Part shown: positions 44,344 through 53,686 of the stretch, piece after piece
How the letters are laid out: every line of letters starts with the position of its first letter
Position numbering within the stretch: the stretch's first letter is position 1
NCBI RefSeq assembly: GCF_030818575.1
Contig: NZ_JAUTAL010000001.1
Location: 1,674,001-1,738,000, forward strand
DNA length: 64,000 nt
Direction: 5' to 3'
DNA from: Chryseobacterium camelliae
GTDB lineage: Bacteria; Bacteroidota; Bacteroidia; Flavobacteriales; Weeksellaceae
Notes under the pieces: model-generated
Databases searched by the model: none
Seen by the model: only the letters and a program-made list of their open reading frames with translations
Told to the model about the DNA's origin: nothing
Made by a program: the position numbers and the translations under genes

Positions 44344-44400
44344 TCCGTATATAAATTAACTTCAGCATCATAACAACACCTTTAAAACCTTCAGAATGCT

Positions 44401-45489
44401 ATGAATTACTTCAATGTATTCAGCAATATCATGATCACCAAAGGGATCACCAGAGTACTGATTTCAGACCTTCAGAGGAATGTTTCAGAATTATATCCGC
44501 TTGAGCTGCATGATCTCATAGAAGAACTGAAAGCCTGTTCCATTGAAGATGTCCTCAGCAATTATGATGAGGAATCTAAGACAATCGTTCAGGACTATCT
44601 CGATTTTTTGCTGGAAAAAGAATTCGGCTTCATTACCCAAGACGACTGGGATAAAAACTTCCCGCCTCTGTCCTATGAATATCAGGACTACAATATATTG
44701 TCAAATATTTTTATAGAACTCGATACAATTGATGTTCTTCAAACCTTGCAGCAATCCATAGAAAATCTGGAAATAAAACATATGGTCATTTATTGCCAAC
44801 GAGCGCTCCTGCTGGAAGAATTTATGGAAATTGACCGTATGTTTGCCCGTTCTCCACTAGAAGGCATCGAAATTTTCTCCCAGTTTCACGAGACCATCGA
44901 CAATGATTTCATCCACGCTCTTGATAAAAATACGGCCAGAATTTATAACCTGGTTTTTTATAGCTGTGAAAAAGCTCCGTTCAGAGCTAAAAATAGTCTC
45001 AGATTTACTGTTACTTTTACGGGTGAGTCTCTGAAAATTTCATCATGTGGAAAAGTAAACCTGGATTATTTCAGCACCAATCTCCCGAAAGTCCTGGAAG
45101 CTGTTAACCATAATTCCTGCCTTCACAAAAAGATAGGAATAGACGTCCATGGTAATATCAAAAACTGTCCAGCTATGCTTCAGAGTTATGGCAATGTAAA
45201 AAACACAACATTGGAACAAGCGTTAAATCATAAGGATTTTAAAAAGTACTGGAACGTTACCAAGGATGATATTAAAGTCTGTAAGGATTGTGAATTCAGG
45301 TATATCTGTACAGACTGCAGGGCATATACGGAAAGAACCGATACCGATCATGACGGACGGGATATTTCCAAGCCTTTAAAATGCGGCTACGATCCTTACA
45401 CAGGGATCTGGGAAGACTGGAGTACCCATCCGCTGAAAAAAAAAGCAATGGATCATTACGCATTATCAGATAAAACAAAAGCCAGCTGA
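44401..45489 (+). CDS. gwsS: SPASM-domain graspetide maturase, GwsS-like
   Basis: A 362-residue protein of the grasp-with-spasm system. The C-terminal half is a SPASM domain with seven cysteines, at 240, 256, 294, 297, 303, 306 and 328 (CKDCEFRYICTDC at 294-306), which should hold auxiliary iron-sulfur clusters. The N-terminal half has no CxxxCxxC radical-SAM motif that I can find, so the chemistry is uncertain; it may recognise or deliver the peptide rather than act as a standard radical enzyme. It is the only full copy here. The remains of an orf61 end (RML, stop) overlap its ATG, as in the fused copies. Confidence 0.85.
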   Translation: MNYFNVFSNIMITKGITRVLISDLQRNVSELYPLELHDLIEELKACSIEDVLSNYDEESKTIVQDYLDFLLEKEFGFITQDDWDKNFPPLSYEYQDYNILSNIFIELDTIDVLQTLQQSIENLEIKHMVIYCQRALLLEEFMEIDRMFARSPLEGIEIFSQFHETIDNDFIHALDKNTARIYNLVFYSCEKAPFRAKNSLRFTVTFTGESLKISSCGKVNLDYFSTNLPKVLEAVNHNSCLHKKIGIDVHGNIKNCPAMLQSYGNVKNTTLEQALNHKDFKKYWNVTKDDIKVCKDCEFRYICTDCRAYTERTDTDHDGRDISKPLKCGYDPYTGIWEDWSTHPLKKKAMDHYALSDKTKAS

Positions 45490-45503
45490 ATCCGCTGGCT
45501 TTT
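45478..45503 (+). terminator. Terminator of the graspetide locus
   Basis: AAGCCAGC and GCTGGCTT pair around a 7-nt loop, followed by TTTT. The stem overlaps the gwsS stop codon. It may also serve the convergent rhomboid gene. Confidence 0.88.
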
Positions 45504-45532
45504 TATGATATTTCAAATGAATATAAGCTATC

Positions 45533-46180
45533 CTATCCTTTCCTGATAAATATTTCATAGCTCAGGTAAATCAGCGGCAGCGCCATGATTCCGATATATA
45601 AAGCATTGCTCATCGCTGTCGCAGGCTGGTTTAAGATGGCATACACTACGCCGAAAAAAGCACCTCCCAAATGGGCAGCATGCCCGATATTGTCATGGGG
45701 CCTCGGATTCAGCATCATGTATACGGAATACCCAAAATAGATCAGTCCGAAAATAAATCCAGGAATAGCGATCGGGATAAAGAAAAAGTAGATTCCGATA
45801 TTGGGATACATGGCGATAGCTGCAAACAGGATGCCTGAGACACCTCCACTGGCACCGATGGCAGAATACCACGGCTGTTTCTGATACAGGAACAATGAAA
45901 AAATATTCCCGAGCAGGATGGATCCAAGATAAATGATCAGAAAACCTATATTACCAAAAGCATCTATAACCACCGGACCGAAAAAATACAGCGTAAGCAT
46001 ATTAAATGCAAGGTGCATGATATCTGCATGCAGGAAACCCGCAGAAATCAGGCGGATATATTCTTTCCTGTTCCGGATGGCTCCTACATTAAACTTGTAT
46101 TGTTCAAAAATGGCTGCATTATTAAAAGCAATGAAGCTGATAACCGCAGTAACAATAATGATCAGTATGAGAATGTTCAT
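45533..46180 (-). CDS. Rhomboid-family intramembrane serine protease
   Basis: A 215-residue protein with six membrane helices. The catalytic serine is in the GxSG motif (AIGASGGVSGILFA) and the histidine in NIGHAAHLGGAFFG. The HxxxN-type motif near the start (LHADIMHLAFNMLTLYFFG) is also present. It cleaves membrane-anchored substrates within the bilayer; the target is unknown. It is 18 bp after parC and probably shares the topoisomerase transcript. Confidence 0.92.
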   Translation of the reverse strand: MNILILIIIVTAVISFIAFNNAAIFEQYKFNVGAIRNRKEYIRLISAGFLHADIMHLAFNMLTLYFFGPVVIDAFGNIGFLIIYLGSILLGNIFSLFLYQKQPWYSAIGASGGVSGILFAAIAMYPNIGIYFFFIPIAIPGFIFGLIYFGYSVYMMLNPRPHDNIGHAAHLGGAFFGVVYAILNQPATAMSNALYIGIMALPLIYLSYEIFIRKG

Positions 46181-46198
46181 AATCTTTAATTCTAAATT

Positions 46199-48769
46199 TT
46201 AACTTTCAAAAAGATCCCCGATCATCCCTCCTTCGTCATCTATATTTCCGTTGGTCTCAGGCTCTTCTTCAGGCTCCGGCTCTTCTTCTTCCTCAGTTTC
46301 AGGAATGGTGATGTTAATCGCCTTCACTTTAAACTTGGTGAACTGGTTTCCGATGGCTTTAATCCCTTTTACGGCAATAAACTCATCGATATTCACTGTT
46401 TCGGGTTCCCGTTCTTTCCCTTTATCTTTTGCAAAAACGATTTCAGCTGTCGCATTGTTCGCGGCAATTACATTTTCGATGAATGACTTCGGATGTTCGG
46501 AAGGCATAAAGGTCTGTACATTGGGGGTATTTTCCAGGAGGAACCTCTTGATGAAATACATTTCCTTGTCAGCATCATAATAAATACATGTAATCGGCTG
46601 CCTCGGCTTCCATTTTTCGAGGATCAGGTAATCATCATCAAAACGGTTGCCAAGATCAAAGGATACAAGCTTTGCCTCTCCGTTGGTGTTGACTGTCAGA
46701 ATCCTGTCATCTCCCTTGAAATTGCCCAGGAGACTACCTCTTCCGTCCGCATTCAGTCTTCTTACAGTATCATCAAACCATATTTTTCTCGGAGCCAGTG
46801 TAGAGACACCCTCTTCTTTCAGGTCTACTTTCTTTACGGCATACTTGGTTACCAGATTCCCTTTTGTATCGCGTCCCTTGATGCCAAGCTCAGAAAAATC
46901 AACATCCATTTTGTTCTTGCGGATCCTTGGATTGGGCTTAAGGAGAATAGTGACTTTTTCGGCTTCCCCATTAGGATTAGCAGAGAAATACAGGAATTCA
47001 GAACCTTTTTTATCCGAGGCCAGGTGATAATCCGTATTCCGGGTCACTGCCGTTACGGAAAACCTTTTCATATAGTACGGTCCTTCCTTGCCTTCACGGT
47101 AAATGGTGTTGTATACCGTCCTTTTATCATTCTTCTTCCAAATGGCTACATGCAGCAGATCTTTACCGATAAACGTCTTCGGTTCCACCTTCACTACTTT
47201 CATGCTTCCGTCTTTCCGGAAGGTAATGATGTCATCAATATCTGAACAGTCAAACAGATACTGGTCTTTTTTCAGTGACGTCCCGATAAAGCCTTCTTCA
47301 AAATTGGCATAGAACTTTTCATTGGCTACGGCTACTTTGGTAGCGTCAATGGTATCAAAAATCCTCAGTTCGGTCCTTCTCTGCCTGTCTTTGCCATACT
47401 TCTTCTGGATGTTCTGATAGTAGCTTACAGCATAGGTGATAAGATGGTCCAGATTATGTTTTACCTGCTCAATCTTGCCTTCCAGCGCAGCAATATTCTC
47501 TTTGAATTTATTCAGGTCAAACCTTGAAATCCTTTTGATCCTGATCTCGGTGAGCCTCAGGATATCTTCTTCTGTCACGGCGCGCAAAAGGTGTTTGGTA
47601 TGAGGCTTTAACCCTTTATCAATGGTCTTAAGGACTTCTTCCCAGGTTTTCACTTCTTCAATATCGTGGTAGATCCTGTTTTCAATAAAGATCCTTTCCA
47701 GCGAGGAGAAATGCCAGTTTTCCTGAAGCTCGTGAAGCTCGATTTCGAGTTCTTTCTTCAGCAGTGATACCGTATGGTCCGTATTCATCCTCAGGATTTC
47801 GGACACATTCAGGAACATCGGCTTATCGCCAACGATAACGCAGGCATTCGGTGAAATGGTTACCTGGCAATCCGTAAATGCATATAATGCATCAATAGTT
47901 TTGTCCGGTGAAACATCATTGTGAAGGTGGATCAGGATTTCTACGCTGTCTGACGTATTGTCCTCGATCTTTTTGATCTTGATTTTTCCTTTTTCATTAG
48001 CCTTAAGAATCGAATCGATCAGGTCACTGGTCGTTTTGGAATAAGGCAGCTCAGAAATAACCAGGGTATGCTTATCCGTCTGGGTGATCCTTGCCCGTGC
48101 CCTTACCTTGCCTCCTCTCTGGCCGTCGTTGTATTCTGAAACATCAAGGAAACCTGCAGTAATAAAATCGGGATACAGCTCAAACTTTTTGCCTTTAAGA
48201 TATGAGATAGAGGCATTGATCAGCTCATTGAAATTATGGGGCAGGATCTTCGTTGAAAGCCCCACGCCGATCCCTTCTACTCCCTGTGCAAGCAGCAGCG
48301 GGAATTTTACAGGCAGGTCAATCGGTTCATTATTCCTTCCGTCGTAGGATTTGGCCCATTCCGTCGTTTTGGGGTTGAAGACCACTTCAAGAGCAAAAGG
48401 GGTAAGCCTTGCTTCAATATACCTGGCTGCCGCGGCAGAATCTCCGGTATAGATATTTCCCCAGTTTCCCTGGGTATCAATCAGCAGTTCCTTCTGCCCG
48501 ATCTGTACCATTGCATCTGTAATGGAAGCATCCCCGTGAGGGTGGTACTTCATGGTATTTCCCACAATATTGGCCACTTTATTATAGCGGCCATCTTCCA
48601 GTTCTCGCATAGAGTGCATAATCCTCCGCTGAACGGGTTTGAAACCGTCATATACGGATGGGATGGCCCTATCCAGGATTACATAGGAAGCATAGTCAAG
48701 AAACCAGTCTTTATACAGTCCTGAAACTTTTTTAAGGCTCTCGCTGTCATGCGGGTTTTCTTCTATCAT
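46199..48769 (-). CDS. parC: DNA topoisomerase IV subunit A (ParC)
   Basis: The DNA-cleaving subunit of a type IIA topoisomerase that decatenates daughter chromosomes. The 856-residue protein has the quinolone-pocket region (YHPHGDASITDAMV), the active-site tyrosine (AAAARYIEARLTPFA), and a C-terminal domain of blades ending in an acidic Glu-rich tail. The assignment to ParC rather than GyrA rests on the ParE-type partner in the same operon. The start overlaps the small membrane-protein gene by 4 bp. Confidence 0.92.
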   Translation of the reverse strand: MIEENPHDSESLKKVSGLYKDWFLDYASYVILDRAIPSVYDGFKPVQRRIMHSMRELEDGRYNKVANIVGNTMKYHPHGDASITDAMVQIGQKELLIDTQGNWGNIYTGDSAAAARYIEARLTPFALEVVFNPKTTEWAKSYDGRNNEPIDLPVKFPLLLAQGVEGIGVGLSTKILPHNFNELINASISYLKGKKFELYPDFITAGFLDVSEYNDGQRGGKVRARARITQTDKHTLVISELPYSKTTSDLIDSILKANEKGKIKIKKIEDNTSDSVEILIHLHNDVSPDKTIDALYAFTDCQVTISPNACVIVGDKPMFLNVSEILRMNTDHTVSLLKKELEIELHELQENWHFSSLERIFIENRIYHDIEEVKTWEEVLKTIDKGLKPHTKHLLRAVTEEDILRLTEIRIKRISRFDLNKFKENIAALEGKIEQVKHNLDHLITYAVSYYQNIQKKYGKDRQRRTELRIFDTIDATKVAVANEKFYANFEEGFIGTSLKKDQYLFDCSDIDDIITFRKDGSMKVVKVEPKTFIGKDLLHVAIWKKNDKRTVYNTIYREGKEGPYYMKRFSVTAVTRNTDYHLASDKKGSEFLYFSANPNGEAEKVTILLKPNPRIRKNKMDVDFSELGIKGRDTKGNLVTKYAVKKVDLKEEGVSTLAPRKIWFDDTVRRLNADGRGSLLGNFKGDDRILTVNTNGEAKLVSFDLGNRFDDDYLILEKWKPRQPITCIYYDADKEMYFIKRFLLENTPNVQTFMPSEHPKSFIENVIAANNATAEIVFAKDKGKEREPETVNIDEFIAVKGIKAIGNQFTKFKVKAINITIPETEEEEEPEPEEEPETNGNIDDEGGMIGDLFES

Positions 48770-49251
48770 CTTCTTTCAGTCTTTTTATCGTTGTTAGCTT
48801 TCACTACTTTGTTCAGAGAAATTTTTAAATCATTGATTTCCTTTCCGGTCAGGTACGAAACTTCATATTTCAGAAGCGCCGAACCGCTGTTTTTACTGGT
48901 AACCCTTACATACAGTCTTTTGATAAAGAAAATACTTACAACATCAAAACTGATCAGCTTATATTTCGGGAACTCATCACTCAGAGGTTTGCCCAGGAAA
49001 GGGATTACATTCCGGTTCCTGAAATGAAGGGCTTCGCCGTCACTGTCATACTCAAAGATCTGCCTTCCGCTGAAATAAAACAACAGGAGCAGGAAGAGCG
49101 GTATGATGATGAACAGCGTGCTTTCCCAACCCATAATATTGAATTTGTACTCTTCCAGAAAAAATGCTGCGAAACCCGCTGCAGTAATGATAAGCAATAA
49201 AGTATTTATAAAATTATAAAGCGATGCCTTATTGCGGTTACTTAGTCTCAT
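48766..49251 (-). CDS. Small membrane protein between parE and parC
   Basis: A 161-residue protein with two membrane helices (about residues 12-33 and 42-62) followed by a soluble part with a PH-like look (ISFDVVSIFFIKRLYVRVT). No family was recognised. It sits in the topoisomerase IV operon, 63 bp after parE, and its stop overlaps the parC start by ATGA, so the three are co-translated in part. Confidence 0.82.
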   Translation of the reverse strand: MRLSNRNKASLYNFINTLLLIITAAGFAAFFLEEYKFNIMGWESTLFIIIPLFLLLLFYFSGRQIFEYDSDGEALHFRNRNVIPFLGKPLSDEFPKYKLISFDVVSIFFIKRLYVRVTSKNSGSALLKYEVSYLTGKEINDLKISLNKVVKANNDKKTERR

Positions 49252-49314
49252 TTGTTATCAGTATATGGTTTTATAGTAATGTACCTTCGTACGGAAATTA
49301 AATACGTCTGATAT

Positions 49315-51201
49315 TTATCCGTTCTGGGTCTCCTGCAGAACTTCCTTTTTGTCGATATCCGGATCTTCCACCACAAGGTTTTCCAGGATAAAAGTCTGCC
49401 GGTCCGGAGTATTTTTACCCATATAAAATTCCAGCAGCTGGTCGATGGTCTGGTCTTTTCCTAAGACAACAGGTTCCAGCCGGATATCTTTTCCGATGAA
49501 GTGCTTGAATTCGTCAGGCGAAATCTCTCCCAGTCCTTTGAACCGTGTAATCTCAGGATTCTTGCCCAGTTCATTGAGAGCCTTGATGCGTTCAGCCTCT
49601 GTGTAGCAGTACCGCGTTTCCTTTTTATTCCTCACCCGGAACAGTGGGGTCTGCAGGATGTAAAGGTGGCCGTTCTTAATCAGGTCAGGAAAGAACTGAA
49701 GGAAGAATGTGATCATCAGGAGGCGTATATGCATCCCGTCCACATCGGCATCGGTAGCAATGATTACCTGGTTGTACCGGAGATCTTCAAGGCTCTCCTC
49801 AATATTGAGTGCGGCCTGAAGCAGGTTAAACTCTTCATTTTCATACACTACTTTCTTGGTCAGTCCGTAGCAGTTAAGCGGTTTTCCTTTCAATGAGAAT
49901 ACCGCCTGGGTTTCCACATCCCTGGATTTGGTGATAGATCCTGAAGCAGAATCGCCCTCAGTAATAAAAATCTGGGTATCCCCTTTTCTTTCAGCTTTCT
50001 GATCGTTATAGTGCTGCCTGCAGTCGCGGAGCTTCTTGTTGTGCAGCGAAACTTTTTTAGCCCTTTCCCTCGCCAGTTTCTGGATTCCGGAAAGCTCCTT
50101 CCTTTCTCTTTCGGAGATCAGGATCTTTCTTTGGATGGCTTCAGCGACCTCAGGGTTTCTGTGCAGGAAATTATCCAGTTTGCTTTTCAGGAAATCGATT
50201 ACAAATGTCCTTACGGTAGGACCATTGGGGCCCATATCATTGGAACCGAGCTTGGTTTTGGTCTGAGACTCGAATACCGGTTCTTCCACATTGATGGAAA
50301 TAGCTGCAATAATGGATTTACGGATATCCGAAGCATCGAAATTTTTATTGAAAAATTCCCGTATGGTCTTTACATAGGCTTCCCGGAAGGCATTCAGGTG
50401 CGTCCCTCCCTGAGTGGTATTCTGTCCGTTCACAAAAGAAAAATAGGTTTCCGTCTGGGATTTATCAGAATGGGTAATGGCCAGCTCTATGTCCTCATCC
50501 TTCAGGTGGACGATAGGATAAAGGATATCGCTTTCCAGCTCCTCTTCCAGCAGGTCCTTCAGTCCGTTTTCAGAAAAATAGGTTTCCCCGTTAAAGATAA
50601 TCTTCAGTCCGGGATTAAGGTATGCATAATTGCGCAGCATCCTTTCGATATATTCTTTCCTGAATTTGAAATGAAGGAATATTCCCGAATCCGGAACGAA
50701 AGAAATTTCAGTTCCGTTACGGTCGGAAGAGTCTTTTTCCTCATGGTTTTCCACGATCATGCCGCGGGAGAACTCAGCAGCTTTCATCCTGCCATCCCGG
50801 AACGATCTTACGCGGAAGTACTCGGAAAGGGCATTTACAGCCTTTGTACCTACCCCGTTAAGCCCTACAGATTTTTTGAAAGCTTTACTGTCATACTTCC
50901 CTCCGGTATTCATTTTGGAAACGGCATCTACCACTTTACCCAATGGAATTCCACGGCCAAAGTCGCGTATGCTTACTTTTCCTTCATCCACTTTTATTTC
51001 AATTCTTTTTCCCGCTTTCATCCTGAACTCATCAATAGAGTTATCCAGAATTTCTTTCAGGAGGATATAGATCCCGTCGTCGGCAGAAGACCCGTCGCCC
51101 AGCTTACCGATGTACATACCGGGACGCAGGCGGATGTGTTCCTGCCAGTCCAGGGTTCTGATATTATCTTCGGAATAAATAGGATTAGTTTGTTGTGACA
51201 T
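49315..51201 (-). CDS. parE: DNA topoisomerase IV subunit B (ParE)
   Basis: The ATPase subunit of topoisomerase IV. The 628-residue protein has the GHKL site ([26 protein letters not shown]), the transducer, and the TOPRIM domain ([31 protein letters not shown]). Its short length, without the insert seen in many GyrB, fits ParE. It is the first gene of the operon and is divergent from the LytTR regulator. Confidence 0.94.
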   Translation of the reverse strand: MSQQTNPIYSEDNIRTLDWQEHIRLRPGMYIGKLGDGSSADDGIYILLKEILDNSIDEFRMKAGKRIEIKVDEGKVSIRDFGRGIPLGKVVDAVSKMNTGGKYDSKAFKKSVGLNGVGTKAVNALSEYFRVRSFRDGRMKAAEFSRGMIVENHEEKDSSDRNGTEISFVPDSGIFLHFKFRKEYIERMLRNYAYLNPGLKIIFNGETYFSENGLKDLLEEELESDILYPIVHLKDEDIELAITHSDKSQTETYFSFVNGQNTTQGGTHLNAFREAYVKTIREFFNKNFDASDIRKSIIAAISINVEEPVFESQTKTKLGSNDMGPNGPTVRTFVIDFLKSKLDNFLHRNPEVAEAIQRKILISERERKELSGIQKLARERAKKVSLHNKKLRDCRQHYNDQKAERKGDTQIFITEGDSASGSITKSRDVETQAVFSLKGKPLNCYGLTKKVVYENEEFNLLQAALNIEESLEDLRYNQVIIATDADVDGMHIRLLMITFFLQFFPDLIKNGHLYILQTPLFRVRNKKETRYCYTEAERIKALNELGKNPEITRFKGLGEISPDEFKHFIGKDIRLEPVVLGKDQTIDQLLEFYMGKNTPDRQTFILENLVVEDPDIDKKEVLQETQNG

Positions 51202-51220
51202 ATGTTATTTAGAGAACACA

Positions 51221-51228
51221 CAAAGATA
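51221..51228 (-). promoter_or_regulatory. -7 box for the parE operon
   Basis: On the minus strand TATCTTTG fits TAnnTTTG, 19 nt before the start codon. Confidence 0.55.
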
Positions 51229-51476
51229 CGAAATTAAAGAAAATGATGCCAGTTTTCCATTGCATTTTCGCCAATTTTAACCGATTTTTTATTGCATATA
51301 TCCTATATGAATATTACATTTACATTATTCACTTTATTGCACTTAATCAGCAATTTCATTATGTAAATAACTAAAAGTAAAATAATATATTTTTGATTTA
51401 CCCATAATACCCGACAAAAAATGAAAACATAATACAGACCCACCATTATAAAACTAACCACCAAAACTCAAATTTT

Positions 51477-52190
51477 ATGAAAACAAAACTACAGGCCTGC
51501 ATCATTGGCGAACAAGATGGCGGCGAGTATATCGCCCGGTTGCTTAGAAATGAGTATCCTGAATTCGAGATTGTCTTCCAGAATGGAAAGCTGGACCGTG
51601 CTTCAGACTATCCTTTAAAACACTTCCCGGACCTGTTTTTTCTGGAGACACGGCTAATGAGTGACCCTTCAGAGATCTTCAGGAATCTGAGGGAACATCT
51701 TTCCCGTCTCATCTTCATTACGGATTCTGAAAAATCGGCCATCAAAGCCATTAAAACCGGAGTCTGCAGCTGCCTGATGAAGCCGGTTAAAGACCTGGAA
51801 TTTGTCATCAGCGTCAACAAAGCCATAGAAAATATCCGAACCAACCGGACTTTAACGCGTACTTCATCCCGAAACAAAATCAATCTTCCTACCCTACAAG
51901 GATTCAAGCGCGTAGCTGTAGATGAAATTATACGATGTGAAGCAGACTCCAATTACACATTCATCTATCTTTCGGATAAATCCAGGATTGTGGTTTGCCG
52001 GACGTTATACGATTTTGAAAAGTCTTTTTCAGAGCATCGTTTTTTCAGGATCCACCATAAACACCTGATCAATCTTGACCACCTGAAAGAGTATATCAAG
52101 GGTAAAGGCGGACAGGTAGTCATGACCGACAATTCGGTCCTGGATGTCTCCGTTCGTAAAAAGTACGACTTCCTCCATACATTTTTGTAA
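51477..52190 (+). CDS. LytTR-family response regulator with an altered receiver
   Basis: A 237-residue regulator: an N-terminal receiver-like domain (1-120) and a C-terminal LytTR DNA-binding domain (about 135-235; LQGFKRVAVDEIIRCEADSN and FRIHHKHLINLDHLKEYI). At the site of the phosphorylated aspartate there is a glutamate, E57 (PDLFFLETRL). The acidic pocket near the start is also weak (IIGEQDGGEY), while the lysine is kept (LMKPVKDL). It may act without phosphorylation. No partner kinase is nearby. It faces the same way as the YadA-like/T9SS gene 130 bp downstream, a possible target. Confidence 0.9.
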   Translation: MKTKLQACIIGEQDGGEYIARLLRNEYPEFEIVFQNGKLDRASDYPLKHFPDLFFLETRLMSDPSEIFRNLREHLSRLIFITDSEKSAIKAIKTGVCSCLMKPVKDLEFVISVNKAIENIRTNRTLTRTSSRNKINLPTLQGFKRVAVDEIIRCEADSNYTFIYLSDKSRIVVCRTLYDFEKSFSEHRFFRIHHKHLINLDHLKEYIKGKGGQVVMTDNSVLDVSVRKKYDFLHTFL

Positions 52191-52320
52191 TATGAGCGAC
52201 TACATTTACCTTTAAAACCGATACACTTACTCAAAAAACAGCCGGCACTTAATCCGTTTTTATAGAATAGTTTTCTTAAGAGGTTTATTTTTGAGAACAA
52301 CAACCATAAAAACTAATATT

Positions 52321-53487
52321 ATGAAAGCACATGTATTTTCTATGAAAGCCTTATGGGTAGTGGCCGTTATCTGTTCAGCGGAAGCTCAGGCCCAGGCATG
52401 GGAGGTTAACGGAAACGGAGGTACTAACAATACCAATTATGTCGGAACGATTGATGTCGCACCCCTGTATCTCAGAGTGAACGGACAGGATCCCGAGCCT
52501 GGACAAGCTTTACTGAATGAAGCAGGATCGTTCCTTACAGAAAGCGTCAACAATTCCAATGTTGCCAAAGCCAAGGGAAGCATTGTAGCCGGTGCAGACA
52601 ATATTTTAGGAGACGAAGCCAATAGTTCCCTGGTCGGCGGATGGGAAAATAACCTGGCAGATTCCGGAGGCGCAAACCTTGTCGCAGGACAGGGCAACAC
52701 CATCTTGAACCAGGCAGGAAAATCCGTAGCGGTGGGCTGGAACAATATCGTGAGAGGTCCCAATCAATTTGCTATAGGCGTGGGTGTAGACCTGAAATCT
52801 CCGTACTCAGGAGGATTTGGAGTAGACCTTATAGCCATTGGCAACCGTTCATTTGTAATTGGATCCGGAACTCATTCGAGCATGAAATTGACAAATACAA
52901 TTCCTTATTCCATCATGCTGGGCATGTCCAATACATCAACGATGCTCATCAAAGATCAGCAGGTAGGCATCAGAACCACTGCCCCTACCGCTAATTTCCA
53001 CACTGTAGGAACTGTGAGGCTACAGGATCTGCCCAGTGGAGCCGGAAGAGCCCTGGTAGTAGACAATGATGGAAATGTGATGATTGCCAACACCACAATA
53101 TATAAGCAGTCGCCTGAGCAGGAAGCGGATCTGCAAAGCCAGATTGACCAGCTCAGAAAAGAGGTTCAGGAATTAAAAGAACTCCTGAATCAGAACAAAA
53201 CAGCTGTGGATCTTAGCGCCGTTAATTCACGGGAGCCTAAACTATTCCAGAATGTTCCCAATCCGGCCAAAGGAGAAACAACCATACCTTACTACCTTCC
53301 CGAGGGCTCCGGAGAAGCCTCCATTTCGATCTACAGTGCTTCAGGCCAGCTGGTACAGACGGTTTCTCTTAAAGAAAAAGGCCGTGGCAACCTTACCGTT
53401 ACAGGACTTCAGGGAGGTTCTTACATTTACAGGATGAACCTGAACGGGAAAAGTATTGACAGTAAAAAAATGCTGATCAGAGATTAA
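52321..53487 (+). CDS. Secreted YadA-head-like protein with T9SS sorting tail
   Basis: About 388 residues from ATG 52321. A signal peptide (AVICSAEAQAQ) leads. Residues about 75-165 have degenerate repeats of the trimeric autotransporter head type (NSSLVGGWENNLADSGG, KSVAVGWNNIVRG, FAIGVGVDL). A coiled-coil segment follows (QSQIDQLRKEVQELKELLNQ). The C-terminal 80 residues are a type A sorting domain of type IX secretion (NVPNPAKGETTIPYYL; IYSASGQLV; GGSYIYRM; KKMLIRD). It is probably exported by the T9SS and displayed or released; the head may build a trimer. The gene ends at a hairpin. Confidence 0.85.
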   Translation: MKAHVFSMKALWVVAVICSAEAQAQAWEVNGNGGTNNTNYVGTIDVAPLYLRVNGQDPEPGQALLNEAGSFLTESVNNSNVAKAKGSIVAGADNILGDEANSSLVGGWENNLADSGGANLVAGQGNTILNQAGKSVAVGWNNIVRGPNQFAIGVGVDLKSPYSGGFGVDLIAIGNRSFVIGSGTHSSMKLTNTIPYSIMLGMSNTSTMLIKDQQVGIRTTAPTANFHTVGTVRLQDLPSGAGRALVVDNDGNVMIANTTIYKQSPEQEADLQSQIDQLRKEVQELKELLNQNKTAVDLSAVNSREPKLFQNVPNPAKGETTIPYYLPEGSGEASISIYSASGQLVQTVSLKEKGRGNLTVTGLQGGSYIYRMNLNGKSIDSKKMLIRD

Positions 53488-53510
53488 GTATATCCTTCTG
53501 ATGTAGGTTT

Positions 53511-53549
53511 CATATCAAAGGCTGGCCATAGAGGTCAGCCTTTGATATG
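53511..53549 (+). terminator. Hairpin after the YadA-like/T9SS gene
   Basis: CATATCAAAGGCTG and its exact complement form a 14-bp stem around an 11-nt loop. The T run is short, so termination strength is uncertain. Confidence 0.65.
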
Positions 53550-53660
53550 AAGCAAGGCAAAAGCGATACAATTCCCCCAAGACTTCCATTAACCCTCCTG
53601 TACTGCGATATTTTTATCCACAACAATGGGTAAAACAGGCCGTCTCCCTTAAACAATTCG

Positions 53661-53668
53661 TACTTTTG
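53661..53668 (+). promoter_or_regulatory. -7 box for the XRE/S24 regulator
   Basis: TACTTTTG fits TAnnTTTG, 18 nt before ATG 53687. It overlaps the alternative TTG start, which argues against that start. Confidence 0.55.
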
Positions 53669-53686
53669 CCGGTAGATTTTTTTATC

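Noticed and set aside
46251..47245. Long plus-strand frames opposite parC
   Set aside because: Shadows of the strongly coding minus strand, where the gyrase-type motifs are found.
50011..51198. A 395-codon plus-strand frame opposite parE
   Set aside because: Antisense to ParE motifs; its length comes from codon bias of the real gene.
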